NCBI GenBank assembly: GCA_017961515.1
Contig: JAGCXC010000013.1
Coordinates: forward strand, 1-64,000
Source of the DNA: Clostridiales bacterium
GTDB lineage: Bacteria > Bacillota > Clostridia > Acetivibrionales > RGIG10202
Direction: 5' to 3'
DNA: 64,000 bases
In this document: piece after piece, positions 1 to 8,920 of the stretch
Numbering within the stretch: the first letter of the stretch is position 1
Layout of the letters: every line of letters begins with the position of its first letter
Notes under the pieces: generated by a model
What the model saw: only the letters and a program-made list of their open reading frames with translations
Database searches by the model: none
What the model was told of the DNA's origin: nothing
Translations under genes and position numbers: made by a program

Positions 1-169
1 AACATAAATTATGCCATATTTTTTCAATTTTCAACATAAATTCACTAAAAACAACATCGTAAGGAAAATAGCATCCCTCACAGTAATAGTTATATCATTG
101 TTCAATGCTATGTGTCAAGTAAGATAAATATTAGCAATATTTTGATATTTCTTTTAGTTATTTTAGTAT

Positions 170-213
170 AAAAAATAGCTCATGATAAGCTTAAAACCTC
201 ACCACGAGCTATT
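170..213 (-). terminator. Rho-independent terminator of the surface-protein gene
   Basis: On the minus strand an 11-bp stem (arms at 203-213 and 174-184, one G-U pair) is followed by six T (175-170). It lies 17 bp past the stop codon of the minus-strand surface-protein gene, so it should end that transcript. The rest of 1-169 shows no gene. Confidence 0.75.
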
Positions 214-229
214 ATAATTATATTATGTA

Positions 230-2398
230 CTAGGTATTACTATAGTCACAATAAGTACGCGAGCCATCGCCACTAGTTATCTTCCATATGCCAGATTCAG
301 TATCGTTTGCGGTTATATTATATATGCCATTTCCTTTATACGTTATATTAAGTACGATAGGTGGTCTACTATCAAGTGTCATATCGTTGATAGTTTTTGT
401 GGTTAGGTTTCCCAAAGCATCATATACATTTATTGATGTTTGGGGTTGATTGGTTAATATGTTTGTGGTTATGTTGGATCCAGACAATAATTTTGTATCT
501 CCAGATGATGTAACAACTTGGCCCAAATTTATATCATCAATTTCAGTAAATTTAAATGTTGTGTTAGCGCTATTTCTATAAATATTATTTACTGCAGGTA
601 CAGTTGTATCGGAGATTGAAATTATTAATGGAACATAATTAGCGTAGTTAGTTCTGTACGTACCTCTTTCTATTTCGTTATATACAATAAGTGTGTAGAG
701 ACCATCTGGTAATTCATCAGGTATTTTCATTGTAACACTACCATTTCCACCAGAGTCATTTTGTATAAGTCTTGCGTAATATAGAGGCTTTGCCTCACAT
801 ATACTTGATTCATTAAGTGAAGTATTATTTTTTATGATGGCAGATATATATCCTGCTTGGCCGTTATCTACACTGGTTTTAGCTTTGGCATTTTTGTATG
901 ATATTGTTAGATTCCGGTTACCACTTGACTCTATATGACGAGTGTTTTTATCTTCAATATCAAATGTCATAGTATCATCAACTATAGTAAGTTTTGCACC
1001 TTTGGCATGATCCGCAAGCCCACTAATTGATACCACTGCATTAGATCCATCATGTGATGAAATTGTTATCCCACTATCAGTTGTAGAATACTGAAATTTT
1101 GTTCGAACAAGGTAAGCCGGATTTGTATTACTCAATGAAGTACCAGGCATTGGAGTAAATGTAGCAATAGGACTATTCGTTGAAGGACTTATTCCAGTAG
1201 AACTTGCATCTGATACCATTAAAATGGAGGATAACGGTACATTCAAAGCACACCTCACGCAAGAAAAATTAACGTTGCTATCATTGTCAGTGCAAAGTCC
1301 TCTTTGATTTATAAAACCCATACTAGAGGTTATATAAGAAAATGCAGATCTAAGCCACCAACGGTTATTATCTTGTCTGGTTTCACAAAATTTCCTGCAA
1401 ATTCTGTTTGTATCTCTTCTTGTTCGATAACCGCAATCCCAAGTATCATAATAGTCATATATGTTACTAAAACCATAATTAGTATCCAAGGATTCTTTCA
1501 CTGATAATAAAAATATTTTTTCCCTATTTAAACTACATCCACAATAAATATATGCTAAATTAGAACTAGGATTCTTAACTATATTTGTACTGGTATCTCC
1601 TGCAACTCTAAAATTATTATTATCCAAATCTATATAACCTAATGGTCTATCGGCGTCATTTGGGCCATATGCTGCAGGCTTTGCGATAGCACATATATTA
1701 TTATTATTGTAGGGATAGGAATTAATACTCCAATTGTCTCTTTCGTTATTAATAGTCCAAAGTATAACATTTTGTTCTGCTATACCAAAACACTCATCAT
1801 AAAAACTTGTGCCACTATTTCCACAAGGATCTATTGCAGTACCATTTATAACATTATTTGTTAATGGTAGGGTACATGATGATCCCTGTAAAAATTTTCT
1901 TAATGAACTGTCTGTTGATATGGCATTACCATTTTCATCAAATCTTGTCCATCGTTGACCACCTGGATTGGTTGTATTCAAAAAATATCTCATATCCCAT
2001 GATATATCCTGAGGTAATCCATATTCCATCAACATAAATAATGCTTTTGTTTTATTTATGTCATTTGCGGTAGTATTTAATACACGCCAATATATTGGTA
2101 CATTTTGAACGATTGTATTATTTGAAGCTTTATATGGATTAACTACAGAGATGTGATCAGTACTAGAATTATTTCCGTCACAAGTATTATTAACGGCCCG
2201 TCCTGTTGGATTATTAGGTATATATCCAAAATATACTCTATTATATATTGATGCATCTGTGCTTGTATCATCACCGTTAGATCTATACTCAGGATTTGCT
2301 ATTGTACATATCCCCAATGTTCCTTCGGTATATGGTGAAGTTGCGTGTACTTTGCACCTAAAAAAGGGCATAAAAAAAGAGCCAAGCAATAGTATCAT
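230..2398 (-). CDS. Secreted cysteine-rich surface protein, DUF6273-like, probably phase-variable (currently out of frame with its start)
   Basis: The open part encodes 722 residues: a hydrophobic signal segment in the first 20, then an N-terminal half with the WWLRS...G...VRCAL pattern typical of DUF6273 domains of secreted clostridial proteins, then a serine/threonine-rich linker and two or three beta-rich Ig-like segments. About 16 cysteines are spread over the chain, unusual for this kind of protein and suggestive of disulfides. No LPxTG motif or C-terminal membrane anchor is seen. The ATG at 2398 has no ribosome binding site. The strong site (GAAAGGAG, 2501-2508) and the start codons at 2490/2487 lie upstream in another frame, separated by a run of nine G (2443-2451). 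One extra G, or two fewer, would join start, basic N-terminus, signal segment and domains in one frame. The gene is therefore OFF as sequenced, or the run is miscounted. Function is unknown beyond a surface location. Confidence 0.75.
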   Translation of the reverse strand: MILLLGSFFMPFFRCKVHATSPYTEGTLGICTIANPEYRSNGDDTSTDASIYNRVYFGYIPNNPTGRAVNNTCDGNNSSTDHISVVNPYKASNNTIVQNVPIYWRVLNTTANDINKTKALFMLMEYGLPQDISWDMRYFLNTTNPGGQRWTRFDENGNAISTDSSLRKFLQGSSCTLPLTNNVINGTAIDPCGNSGTSFYDECFGIAEQNVILWTINNERDNWSINSYPYNNNNICAIAKPAAYGPNDADRPLGYIDLDNNNFRVAGDTSTNIVKNPSSNLAYIYCGCSLNREKIFLLSVKESLDTNYGFSNIYDYYDTWDCGYRTRRDTNRICRKFCETRQDNNRWWLRSAFSYITSSMGFINQRGLCTDNDSNVNFSCVRCALNVPLSSILMVSDASSTGISPSTNSPIATFTPMPGTSLSNTNPAYLVRTKFQYSTTDSGITISSHDGSNAVVSISGLADHAKGAKLTIVDDTMTFDIEDKNTRHIESSGNRNLTISYKNAKAKTSVDNGQAGYISAIIKNNTSLNESSICEAKPLYYARLIQNDSGGNGSVTMKIPDELPDGLYTLIVYNEIERGTYRTNYANYVPLIISISDTTVPAVNNIYRNSANTTFKFTEIDDINLGQVVTSSGDTKLLSGSNITTNILTNQPQTSINVYDALGNLTTKTINDMTLDSRPPIVLNITYKGNGIYNITANDTESGIWKITSGDGSRTYCDYSNT

Positions 2399-2427
2399 TA
2401 GTAGAGTTAGGGTCTTATTGTTGCCCT

Positions 2428-2490
2428 TTAGGCATCGGCATGCCCCCCCCCATGACGCTGCTTTGTTGCGACAAAATTATATTTCATCAT
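2428..2490 (-). other. Out-of-frame 20-codon start ORF of the surface-protein gene
   Basis: From ATG 2490 (or 2487), with GAAAGGAG 10 nt upstream, translation runs through the G run and stops at TAA 2430-2428 after 20 codons. It encodes a basic N-terminus (MMKYNFVATKQRH then glycines). With ten G it would continue into the signal peptide of the 722-codon frame. It is best read as the true 5' end of that gene in its OFF state. Confidence 0.6.
2443..2451 (-). repeat. Homopolymer run of nine G (minus strand), candidate slipped-strand switch
   Basis: Nine consecutive C on the plus strand sit between the ribosome binding site/start and the body of the surface-protein gene. The longest other G run noticed in this AT-rich window is six (in pyruvate kinase). 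Length change by replication slippage would shift the frame, as in known contingency loci. Confidence 0.7.
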
Positions 2491-2635
2491 GTAAACATCT
2501 CTCCTTTCATTTATTGTAAAAGTTACATCGGATGCAATATTTTTTTGCCTTAGTATGGGATATGGTACAAAAAAGAGTATTATAGAGGAGCACATCCTAA
2601 TTAAAGGAGATATAGTGTGAATTAATCTTAATGGT

Positions 2636-2664
2636 TTGACAAACCAGATAATAGTTGCTATAAT
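2636..2664 (+). promoter_or_regulatory. Consensus housekeeping (sigma-A) promoter
   Basis: TTGACA (2636-2641), 17-nt spacer, TATAAT (2659-2664): a perfect match to the vegetative consensus. Transcription from about 2671 would give a leader of about 120 nt before the BI-1 family gene, and probably feeds the block down to prfA and beyond. Confidence 0.85.
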
Positions 2665-2793
2665 ACGGATAAGGAAATTTGGTAAGAGAAGTGTGTATGC
2701 TTTGAGGTTTTAGGTTTGCAATACAGATTATTAGCCTAGAAAGCAGAGACAGGGGGAAATTGTTGTAATAATAGTTGTAGAGGAGGTATGGTT

Positions 2794-3480
2794 ATGTTCT
2801 ATGAAGAAAGAGAGTGCGAAGTAGTTGAAACAGAAGGATTTGGGAAGTTTTTAGTTAGAGTATTTGCTTGGATGTTTTTGGGTGTGTTTATGAGTGCTTC
2901 TGCAGCATTTATAGTAACCAATCTATTACCAATAAGAGCAGTGGTAGGTGTGGTTATTGGCAGTGTTGTTGTACAAATTATAGTAGCAATAGTTATTGCG
3001 GTAGTAAAGCTCAATAAGATAAGTTATGGTAAATTACTTGGCTTGTTTAGCATATACTCTATTTCAACGGGTGCTGCGTTGACTCTTATACAGTATAAGT
3101 ATAGTCTAGCGAATATAGCAATATCATTTTTGGCGGCAGCGGTGTTTTTTGGGGTTATGGCGTTTTATGGGGCAACAACTAAAAAAGACTTAACTAGCGT
3201 AGGAGCTGTAAGTGTAGTTACTTTAATAGCTATTATTGCAGTGACCGTTATAAATATCTTTTTGAAATTTGGTTGGTTAAACTTGGTATTATCTTATATT
3301 AGTGTTGCTGTATTTTTAGCGTTGACAGCATATGATGTAAAGCGGTTAAAGGACATATATATAGATAATAATGGTGTCGTGAGTGATAAAATAGTTTTAT
3401 GGGGAGCCTTAGATTTATATTTGGAGTTTGTAAATTTGTTTATTAGAATACTGGAAATTTTAGGAAAAAGTGAAAAATAG
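2794..3480 (+). CDS. BI-1/YccA family multi-pass membrane protein
   Basis: An integral membrane protein of about 228 residues with seven hydrophobic segments. The C-terminal pattern (AYDVKRLKDIY, then WGALDLYLEFVNLF) is characteristic of the Bax inhibitor-1/YccA family, whose members are pH-sensitive calcium leak channels or modulators of membrane proteases; the bacterial role is poorly defined. The ATG at 2788 lies one nucleotide from the AGGAGG (2781-2786), so ATG 2794, seven nucleotides away, is the likely start. It is the first gene after the consensus promoter at 2636 and is followed 20 nt later by the GH3 gene. Confidence 0.88.
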   Translation: MFYEERECEVVETEGFGKFLVRVFAWMFLGVFMSASAAFIVTNLLPIRAVVGVVIGSVVVQIIVAIVIAVVKLNKISYGKLLGLFSIYSISTGAALTLIQYKYSLANIAISFLAAAVFFGVMAFYGATTKKDLTSVGAVSVVTLIAIIAVTVINIFLKFGWLNLVLSYISVAVFLALTAYDVKRLKDIYIDNNGVVSDKIVLWGALDLYLEFVNLFIRILEILGKSEK

Positions 3481-3500
3481 AATTTATGAGGTGAATAGCG

Positions 3501-4706
3501 TTGAATAAAGAGGCGAAGAAGACTTTTGGTATAAGTATTATTTTAAGTTTGTTGGTGTTTAGTGTGTATTATTCATCGGGTTATTTTGGTGAGAATACAC
3601 CTAAAGATAAGGGTAAGTTAGTGAAAATAGAAGAAGTTAAAGACCTAGAAGAAGTGTTTGTGCAAGAGGTGCAGGATAGAGGTGGGATTTTTGCTAAATT
3701 TACAGCAAGAGCTAAGGAAATCGTGTCCAAGATGACTCTTAATGATAAGGTGGGTCAGATGTTTTTGGTTAGGTGTCCGGAGGAAAATCAGTTGTCCCTT
3801 ATAAAAGATTGTCTGCCAGGTGGATTTCTTTTGTCTGAAAAGGATTTCGAAGGTAAGTCTTGGCAAAGAGTTGTGGGGGATGTGAAAAGCTATCAGTACA
3901 CAACAAAGGTGCCAATGTTTATTGCCGTGGATGAAGAAGGTGGGGATGTAGTAAGAGTAAGTGCATTCAAAGAGTTTAGAGGATTTCCATTTTTATCTCC
4001 ACAAGAAATATTCTTAAGTGATGGTTTTAAAGGAATAGAATTAGATACAGCAGAGAAAAGCCAGCTACTAAAAAGGCTGGGGATAAATTTAAATTTTGCG
4101 CCTGTGTGTGATGTAACGACAGATGAGTATGCGTATATGTATGATAGAAGTTTTGGGATGGATGCAGCAAGTACAGCAACTTATGTTAAGACAGTTGTAA
4201 GTTCCATGACAAACAACGGAATGGGGAGTGTATTAAAGTATTTCCCAGGCTATGGGAATAATAGAGAATTAGATACACTAGTGTTTAGAGACAAGAGAGA
4301 TCTTGCAACAATTGATAAAAATGATTTGGTACCATTTAGAGCTGGTATTAGTGAAGGAGCGGCAGGTATTTTAGTATCGAATTTAATAGTTGAAGGAATA
4401 GATAAAGAAAATCCTGCATCTTTATCGGTGGATGTACATAAGTTATTGAGAAATAATTTGGAATATCAAGGTGTGATAATTGCTGATGCAATGGATGCGT
4501 CAGATATTGCAATGTTTAGGAATAAGAAAGATTTTGCAGTTAGAGCAGTTAAAGCGGGAAATGATATGATAATAGTTTCAAACGCAAAAGATCAAATACG
4601 ATCTGTGATTGATGCTGTAAAGGATGGTGAAATTCCAGTATCGGCAATAGATGCAGCAGCGACAAGGATTTTATCTTGGAAGATTATGCAGGGGATGGTT
4701 AATTAG
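3501..4706 (+). CDS. Membrane-anchored glycoside hydrolase family 3 (NagZ-like), acid/base motif altered
   Basis: Starts at TTG 3501 behind GAGGTG. One N-terminal membrane segment (residues 9-27) anchors an extracellular GH3 domain. Family signatures: KVGQMFLVR near residue 75, the substrate-site segment around FIAVDEEGG, and the nucleophile motif VIIADAMD with Asp329. GH3 N-acetylglucosaminidases remove GlcNAc from wall fragments in peptidoglycan recycling. Odd point: the usual KHFPGHG...DSH/DTH loop, which supplies the Asp-His acid/base pair, reads KYFPGYG (246-252) then LDTL (257-260). The catalytic His is Leu here and both other His are Tyr. The fold is clear; activity may be lost or changed. 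Confidence 0.82.
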   Translation: MNKEAKKTFGISIILSLLVFSVYYSSGYFGENTPKDKGKLVKIEEVKDLEEVFVQEVQDRGGIFAKFTARAKEIVSKMTLNDKVGQMFLVRCPEENQLSLIKDCLPGGFLLSEKDFEGKSWQRVVGDVKSYQYTTKVPMFIAVDEEGGDVVRVSAFKEFRGFPFLSPQEIFLSDGFKGIELDTAEKSQLLKRLGINLNFAPVCDVTTDEYAYMYDRSFGMDAASTATYVKTVVSSMTNNGMGSVLKYFPGYGNNRELDTLVFRDKRDLATIDKNDLVPFRAGISEGAAGILVSNLIVEGIDKENPASLSVDVHKLLRNNLEYQGVIIADAMDASDIAMFRNKKDFAVRAVKAGNDMIIVSNAKDQIRSVIDAVKDGEIPVSAIDAAATRILSWKIMQGMVN

Positions 4707-4734
4707 AAAAAATAAGTAAGAGGTGTATTTTGTA

Positions 4735-5811
4735 ATGTTTGATAAACTTAAAAATGCAGAGGCTAGGTATGAAGAAATAAGCCTTATGTTGGGGCAGCCT
4801 GATGTTATAAACGATCAAGAAAAGTATAAAAAGCTTATGAAGGAATACTCACATATGGAAGATTTAATTCTAGCGTATAGGGAGTATAAAGGGGTTGCAA
4901 ATAACATAAAGGAAGCAAAGCTTTTATTACAAGATAAATTAGAAAACGATTTTAAAGAGTTAGTTGAAGAAGAGTTAAAAGAGTCGCAAAAGAAATTTGA
5001 AGAGTTAGAGAACAAATTACGTGTTTTATTGTTGCCAAAGGATATCAATGATGATAAAAATGTAATTATTGAGATAAGAGCAGGTGCAGGAGGAGAAGAG
5101 GCAGCATTATTTGTGGCAGTATTATTTAGAATGTATAGTAAGTATGCAGAGAAGAACGGATGGAAGACAGAAATAATGGATAGTAATGAAACCGAGATAG
5201 GTGGTTTTAAAGAGATAGTTTTTTTAATTGAAGGAGAAGGTGCGTATAGTAAGTTAAAATTTGAGAGTGGAGTGCACCGAGTTCAAAGAATACCGACTAC
5301 TGAAGCAAATGGAAGGATACATACATCTACAGTAACAGTCGCAGTGTTGCCAGAGGTAGAAGACGTAGATGTAACTATCAATCCGAATGATTTAAGGATC
5401 GATACATATAGAGCATCGGGAGCTGGTGGTCAGCATATAAACAAGACTGATTCAGCAATACGAATAACACACTTGCCTACAGGTATAGTGGTGTCGTGTC
5501 AGGATGAGAGATCGCAGTACAAGAATAAGGATAAGGCAATGAAGGTGTTACGTTCTAAATTGTATGAGATTGCACAGGAAGAGCAAGATTCCATGGTGGC
5601 AAAAGAGAGAAAGAATCAGGTAGGTACAGGGGACAGAAGTGAGAGGATAAGGACTTACAATTATCCACAAGGTAGAGTCACAGATCATAGGATTGGTTTG
5701 ACGCTGTACAAGTTAGATGAGTTTTTCGATGGAGATATTGAAGAAATAGTAAATGCTTTAATAACAACTAGCCAGGCTAAGAAGTTGGAAAACGGAGAAG
5801 GAGAATTTTAA
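4735..5811 (+). CDS. prfA: Peptide chain release factor 1
   Basis: At 358 residues it has the normal RF1 length. It recognises UAA/UAG stop codons and triggers peptide release. Visible are the GGQ motif (231-233) within [12 protein letters not shown], which enters the peptidyl transferase centre, and the PxT-type codon-recognition motif (IPTTE) followed by GRIHTST. The in-frame GTG at 4723 lies inside the ribosome binding site, so the start is ATG 4735. It begins a conserved block with sua5, ywlE, rpiB and upp. Confidence 0.97.
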   Translation: MFDKLKNAEARYEEISLMLGQPDVINDQEKYKKLMKEYSHMEDLILAYREYKGVANNIKEAKLLLQDKLENDFKELVEEELKESQKKFEELENKLRVLLLPKDINDDKNVIIEIRAGAGGEEAALFVAVLFRMYSKYAEKNGWKTEIMDSNETEIGGFKEIVFLIEGEGAYSKLKFESGVHRVQRIPTTEANGRIHTSTVTVAVLPEVEDVDVTINPNDLRIDTYRASGAGGQHINKTDSAIRITHLPTGIVVSCQDERSQYKNKDKAMKVLRSKLYEIAQEEQDSMVAKERKNQVGTGDRSERIRTYNYPQGRVTDHRIGLTLYKLDEFFDGDIEEIVNALITTSQAKKLENGEGEF

Positions 5812-5830
5812 GTGGGAAGTGTAATTTGCG

Positions 5831-6892
5831 GTGGAAACTAAAATATTAAATATAGGTGGAAAAATAATTAACAAGGAATTGATAAAAGAGGCAAGTAACG
5901 AGATAATAAAAGGTGGAGTGGTTGCATTTCCTACTGAGACAGTATATGGCTTGGGAGCAGATGCAACCAATGAGGATGCAATAAGAAAAATATTTGAAGC
6001 AAAGGGTAGACCATCGGATAATCCGTTGATTGTTCATATAGCAGATAGAAGTGTGATTCACGATATTGTAGAAGAACTGCCAGAAGTAGCAACAAAGCTA
6101 ATGGATCGTTTTTGGCCAGGTCCATTAACCATAATAATGAAGAAAAAAGAAAGTATACCGTATATAGTAACAGCGGGGCTTGATACTGTAGGGGTTAGAT
6201 TTCCAAGAAATAGGGTTGCGATAGAGTTTATAAAGGCATGTGGTGTTCCAATAGCAGCACCTAGTGCAAATATTTCTGGCAAGCCCAGTCCTACTGCTGG
6301 TAAGCATGTTGTAGATGATTTAAATGGAAAAGTTGATTGTATAATAGTATCAGATGATGCAGATGTGGGTGTAGAGTCAACGATAATAGATGTTACGGTT
6401 GTGCCCCCAATTATATTAAGGCCTGGAGGAATAACTAAAGAAGATATAGAGAGTTTGATAGGGAAGGTTTTGCTAGACAAGGCAGTGATAAGTAAATTAG
6501 ATAAAGATGAGAGACCAAAAGCACCAGGGATGAAGTACAGACATTATGCACCTAGTGGACAAGTTATAATAATAAAGGGAGATCTTTTAGATATAGTCAA
6601 TGAAATAAACAAAAAGAAAAATTTCTACATTAATAGTGGGAAAAAGGTTGGAATACTTGCTACTTATCAAACAAAAAAGTATTATAATAATGATGATTGT
6701 ACCAAGGTGATAGTTTTAGGGGATAGAGATAATCCAGAGACAATAGCAGCGCAATTGTTTAATGCACTAAGAGAGTTTGATAAGTGTGGTATAGATATAA
6801 TATTAGCAGAGGCAATTAAGATTTGTGGTATTGGTATGGCAATAATGAATCGGATGCTTAAAGCGTCAGGATTTACTATAATTGAGGTGTGA
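5831..6892 (+). CDS. ywlC: Threonylcarbamoyl-AMP synthase (Sua5/YwlC)
   Basis: Makes threonylcarbamoyl-adenylate from threonine, bicarbonate and ATP, the first step of the t6A37 modification of ANN-decoding tRNAs. The N-terminal YrdC domain (about 15-205) shows FPTETVYGLGADAT, KGRPSDNPL, PSANISGKPSPT and STIIDVT. The C-terminal Sua5 domain begins after the PGMKYRHYAP linker. The 353 residues fit the two-domain Sua5 type rather than short TsaC. The start is GTG with a weak ribosome binding site. The same window carries mtaB, which further modifies t6A. Confidence 0.95.
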   Translation: METKILNIGGKIINKELIKEASNEIIKGGVVAFPTETVYGLGADATNEDAIRKIFEAKGRPSDNPLIVHIADRSVIHDIVEELPEVATKLMDRFWPGPLTIIMKKKESIPYIVTAGLDTVGVRFPRNRVAIEFIKACGVPIAAPSANISGKPSPTAGKHVVDDLNGKVDCIIVSDDADVGVESTIIDVTVVPPIILRPGGITKEDIESLIGKVLLDKAVISKLDKDERPKAPGMKYRHYAPSGQVIIIKGDLLDIVNEINKKKNFYINSGKKVGILATYQTKKYYNNDDCTKVIVLGDRDNPETIAAQLFNALREFDKCGIDIILAEAIKICGIGMAIMNRMLKASGFTIIEV

Positions 6893-6895
6893 GAC

Positions 6896-7351
6896 GTGAA
6901 AAATATATTGTTTGTATGTACAGGGAATACGTGTAGAAGTTGCATGGCAGAGGGTATATTAAGATACGTTTTGAGCAAAAACGGTAGATTGAATGAGTTT
7001 AGTGTATCGTCTGCTGGAGTGTTTGCTGATGGTATAAGTAAGGCAAGTATTAATGCAGTTTCAGTATTAAAAGATGAGTGGGGGATAGATATAGGTGATC
7101 ATGTGTCTCGTCAACTTCAAGAGGAAGATTTACGTGTGGCGGATGTGGTTTTAGTTATGACAAAGTTACACAAGAAAATTATTTTGTCATTATATAAAGA
7201 ATATGAAAATAAGGTATTTACATTAAGTGAAGATAATGATATAGTAGATCCGTATGGTGGTACATATGATGTTTATAAAATATGTGCTAAAAAGATAAAA
7301 GACAGTATAGATATTTTTCTAGAGAGACATTATAAGCAAGGAGGGGATTAA
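6896..7351 (+). CDS. ywlE: Low-molecular-weight phosphatase, YwlE-type protein-arginine phosphatase
   Basis: 151 residues with the N-terminal phosphate loop CTGNTCRS (Cys8 nucleophile, Arg14) and a downstream VDPYGG acid motif. The Thr in NTC is the residue that favours phospho-arginine over phospho-tyrosine in YwlE, so it probably reverses McsB-type arginine phosphorylation (family inference). GTG start 6896, three nucleotides after the sua5 stop, with GAGGTG inside the end of sua5, so the two are probably translationally coupled. Confidence 0.9.
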   Translation: MKNILFVCTGNTCRSCMAEGILRYVLSKNGRLNEFSVSSAGVFADGISKASINAVSVLKDEWGIDIGDHVSRQLQEEDLRVADVVLVMTKLHKKIILSLYKEYENKVFTLSEDNDIVDPYGGTYDVYKICAKKIKDSIDIFLERHYKQGGD

Positions 7352-7355
7352 TAGA

Positions 7356-7802
7356 ATGATAGCTATAGGGTCGGATCATGCAGGTTTGCCATTAAAGGAT
7401 GAGATTATAAAGCACTTTGAACAGAAAGGTATAGCGTATATAGATTATGGAACAAACAGTAGCGAGTCGGTTGATTACAGTGATTATGGTAAAAAAGTAG
7501 CTAAAGCAGTTGCTTCAAAAGAATGTGATAGAGGGATAGTTATTTGTGGGACAGGTATAGGTATATCCATAGCGGCGAATAAAGTGAATGGGATAAGAGC
7601 ATCTTTGTGTACTAATTCGTACATGGCTAAGATGACAAGAATGCATAATGATTCTAATGTGTTAGCGTTAGGTCAAAGAGTTACGGGGGTAGGTGTGGCA
7701 CTAGATATAGTGGAAACGTGGCTTAGTACGGAATTTGAAGGTGGTAGGCACAAAAGAAGAATAGACAAAATAAGAGACATAGAGAATGAACAATTGAGGT
7801 AA
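7356..7802 (+). CDS. rpiB: Ribose-5-phosphate isomerase B
   Basis: 148 residues of the RpiB/LacAB fold; interconverts ribose-5-phosphate and ribulose-5-phosphate in the pentose phosphate pathway. Motifs: [13 protein letters not shown] at the N-terminus, [17 protein letters not shown] with the catalytic Cys, and NVLALGQRV. The split transketolase genes at 11.2-13.0 kb continue the same pathway. ATG follows GGAGGGG closely. Confidence 0.95.
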   Translation: MIAIGSDHAGLPLKDEIIKHFEQKGIAYIDYGTNSSESVDYSDYGKKVAKAVASKECDRGIVICGTGIGISIAANKVNGIRASLCTNSYMAKMTRMHNDSNVLALGQRVTGVGVALDIVETWLSTEFEGGRHKRRIDKIRDIENEQLR

Positions 7803-7815
7803 GGAGGAAGATAAA

Positions 7816-8445
7816 ATGGAGAAGGCTTTTATATTTGATCATCCATTGATTCAGCATAAGGTATCTATGCTAAGAGATAAGAACACAGATACAAAAGAGT
7901 TTAGAGAGTTGGTATCTGAGATAGCAATGCTTATGGGTTATGAGGTTACAAGAGATATGCCTCTTGAGGAAGTAGAGGTAACTACGCCAATAGGTGTTGC
8001 AAGGACAAAAGTTTTGGCAGGAAGAAATGTGGGTATTGTACCTATACTAAGAGCGGGGCTAGGCATGATGGAAGGGATACTTAGAATAATGCCAATGGCT
8101 AAGGTGGGCCATATAGGATTATACAGGGATCCAGAAACGTTAAAGCCGGTGGAATATTATTGTAAGTTACCGGTATATGCAGATGAAAGGGATATTATAG
8201 TGTTAGATCCAATGCTTGCAACAGGAGGATCTGCATCAGCAGCTATTTCAGTTATAAAAAAGAATGGCGTAAAAAATATAAAGTTGATGTGTATACTAGC
8301 GTCAGATCAAGGTATAGATGCAGTAAATAAGGAACATCCAGATGTTGAGATATATTGTGCTGCAGTTGATCATAGTTTAAATGAACATGGCTACATAGTG
8401 CCAGGATTGGGAGATGCTGGAGATAGACTGTTTGGGACAAAATAA
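7816..8445 (+). CDS. upp: Uracil phosphoribosyltransferase
   Basis: 209 residues, the usual length. Converts uracil and PRPP to UMP for pyrimidine salvage. The PRPP-binding segment [10 protein letters not shown] and the C-terminal uracil-binding segment [17 protein letters not shown] are intact. AAGGAGG is eight nucleotides before the ATG. The next gene also serves pyrimidine nucleotide supply. Confidence 0.97.
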   Translation: MEKAFIFDHPLIQHKVSMLRDKNTDTKEFRELVSEIAMLMGYEVTRDMPLEEVEVTTPIGVARTKVLAGRNVGIVPILRAGLGMMEGILRIMPMAKVGHIGLYRDPETLKPVEYYCKLPVYADERDIIVLDPMLATGGSASAAISVIKKNGVKNIKLMCILASDQGIDAVNKEHPDVEIYCAAVDHSLNEHGYIVPGLGDAGDRLFGTK

Positions 8446-8465
8446 AATAGAAAAGGATGTAAATT

Positions 8466-8906
8466 ATGAGACCAGGCTGGAATGAATATTTTATGGATAT
8501 AGTAGAATTAGTAAAAACAAGATCTACATGCCTTAGAAGACAGGTAGGGGCTGTTATAGTAAAGGAAAAACGAATACTTGCAACAGGGTATAATGGAGCT
8601 CCTGTTGGTATAGGACATTGTGCAGAAGTAGGATGTCTAAGAGAAGAGTACGGCGTACCGTCGGGAGAGAGGCATGAATTATGTAGAGCGATACACGCAG
8701 AACAAAATGCTATAGTACAAGCGGCAATGTCGGGGACAAGCATATGGGGTTCGACAATGTATATAAGTCACCAGCCATGTTCATTGTGTGCCAAGATGAT
8801 AATCAACTCAGGCATAAAGAAGATTGTCTTTAAGGGAGAGTATCCTGATGAATTAGCAATGCAGATGTTGAAAGAATCAGGTGTTAGGGTAGTAAAATAT
8901 GAGTAA
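8466..8906 (+). CDS. comEB: dCMP deaminase family protein (ComEB-like)
   Basis: 146 residues of the zinc cytidine/deoxycytidylate deaminase fold. HAEQNAI provides the His ligand and catalytic Glu; PCSLCAK provides the two Cys ligands. An upstream [10 protein letters not shown]-type insertion with Cys/His is typical of dCMP deaminases, which make dUMP for thymidylate synthesis. The gene follows upp by 20 nt. Confidence 0.92.
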   Translation: MRPGWNEYFMDIVELVKTRSTCLRRQVGAVIVKEKRILATGYNGAPVGIGHCAEVGCLREEYGVPSGERHELCRAIHAEQNAIVQAAMSGTSIWGSTMYISHQPCSLCAKMIINSGIKKIVFKGEYPDELAMQMLKESGVRVVKYE

Positions 8907-8920
8907 AGAGGACGATCATT

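Noticed and set aside
2259-2519. Plus-strand 86-codon frame over the surface-protein start
   Set aside because: Lies across the leader of the minus-strand gene; no ribosome binding site and no recognisable protein.
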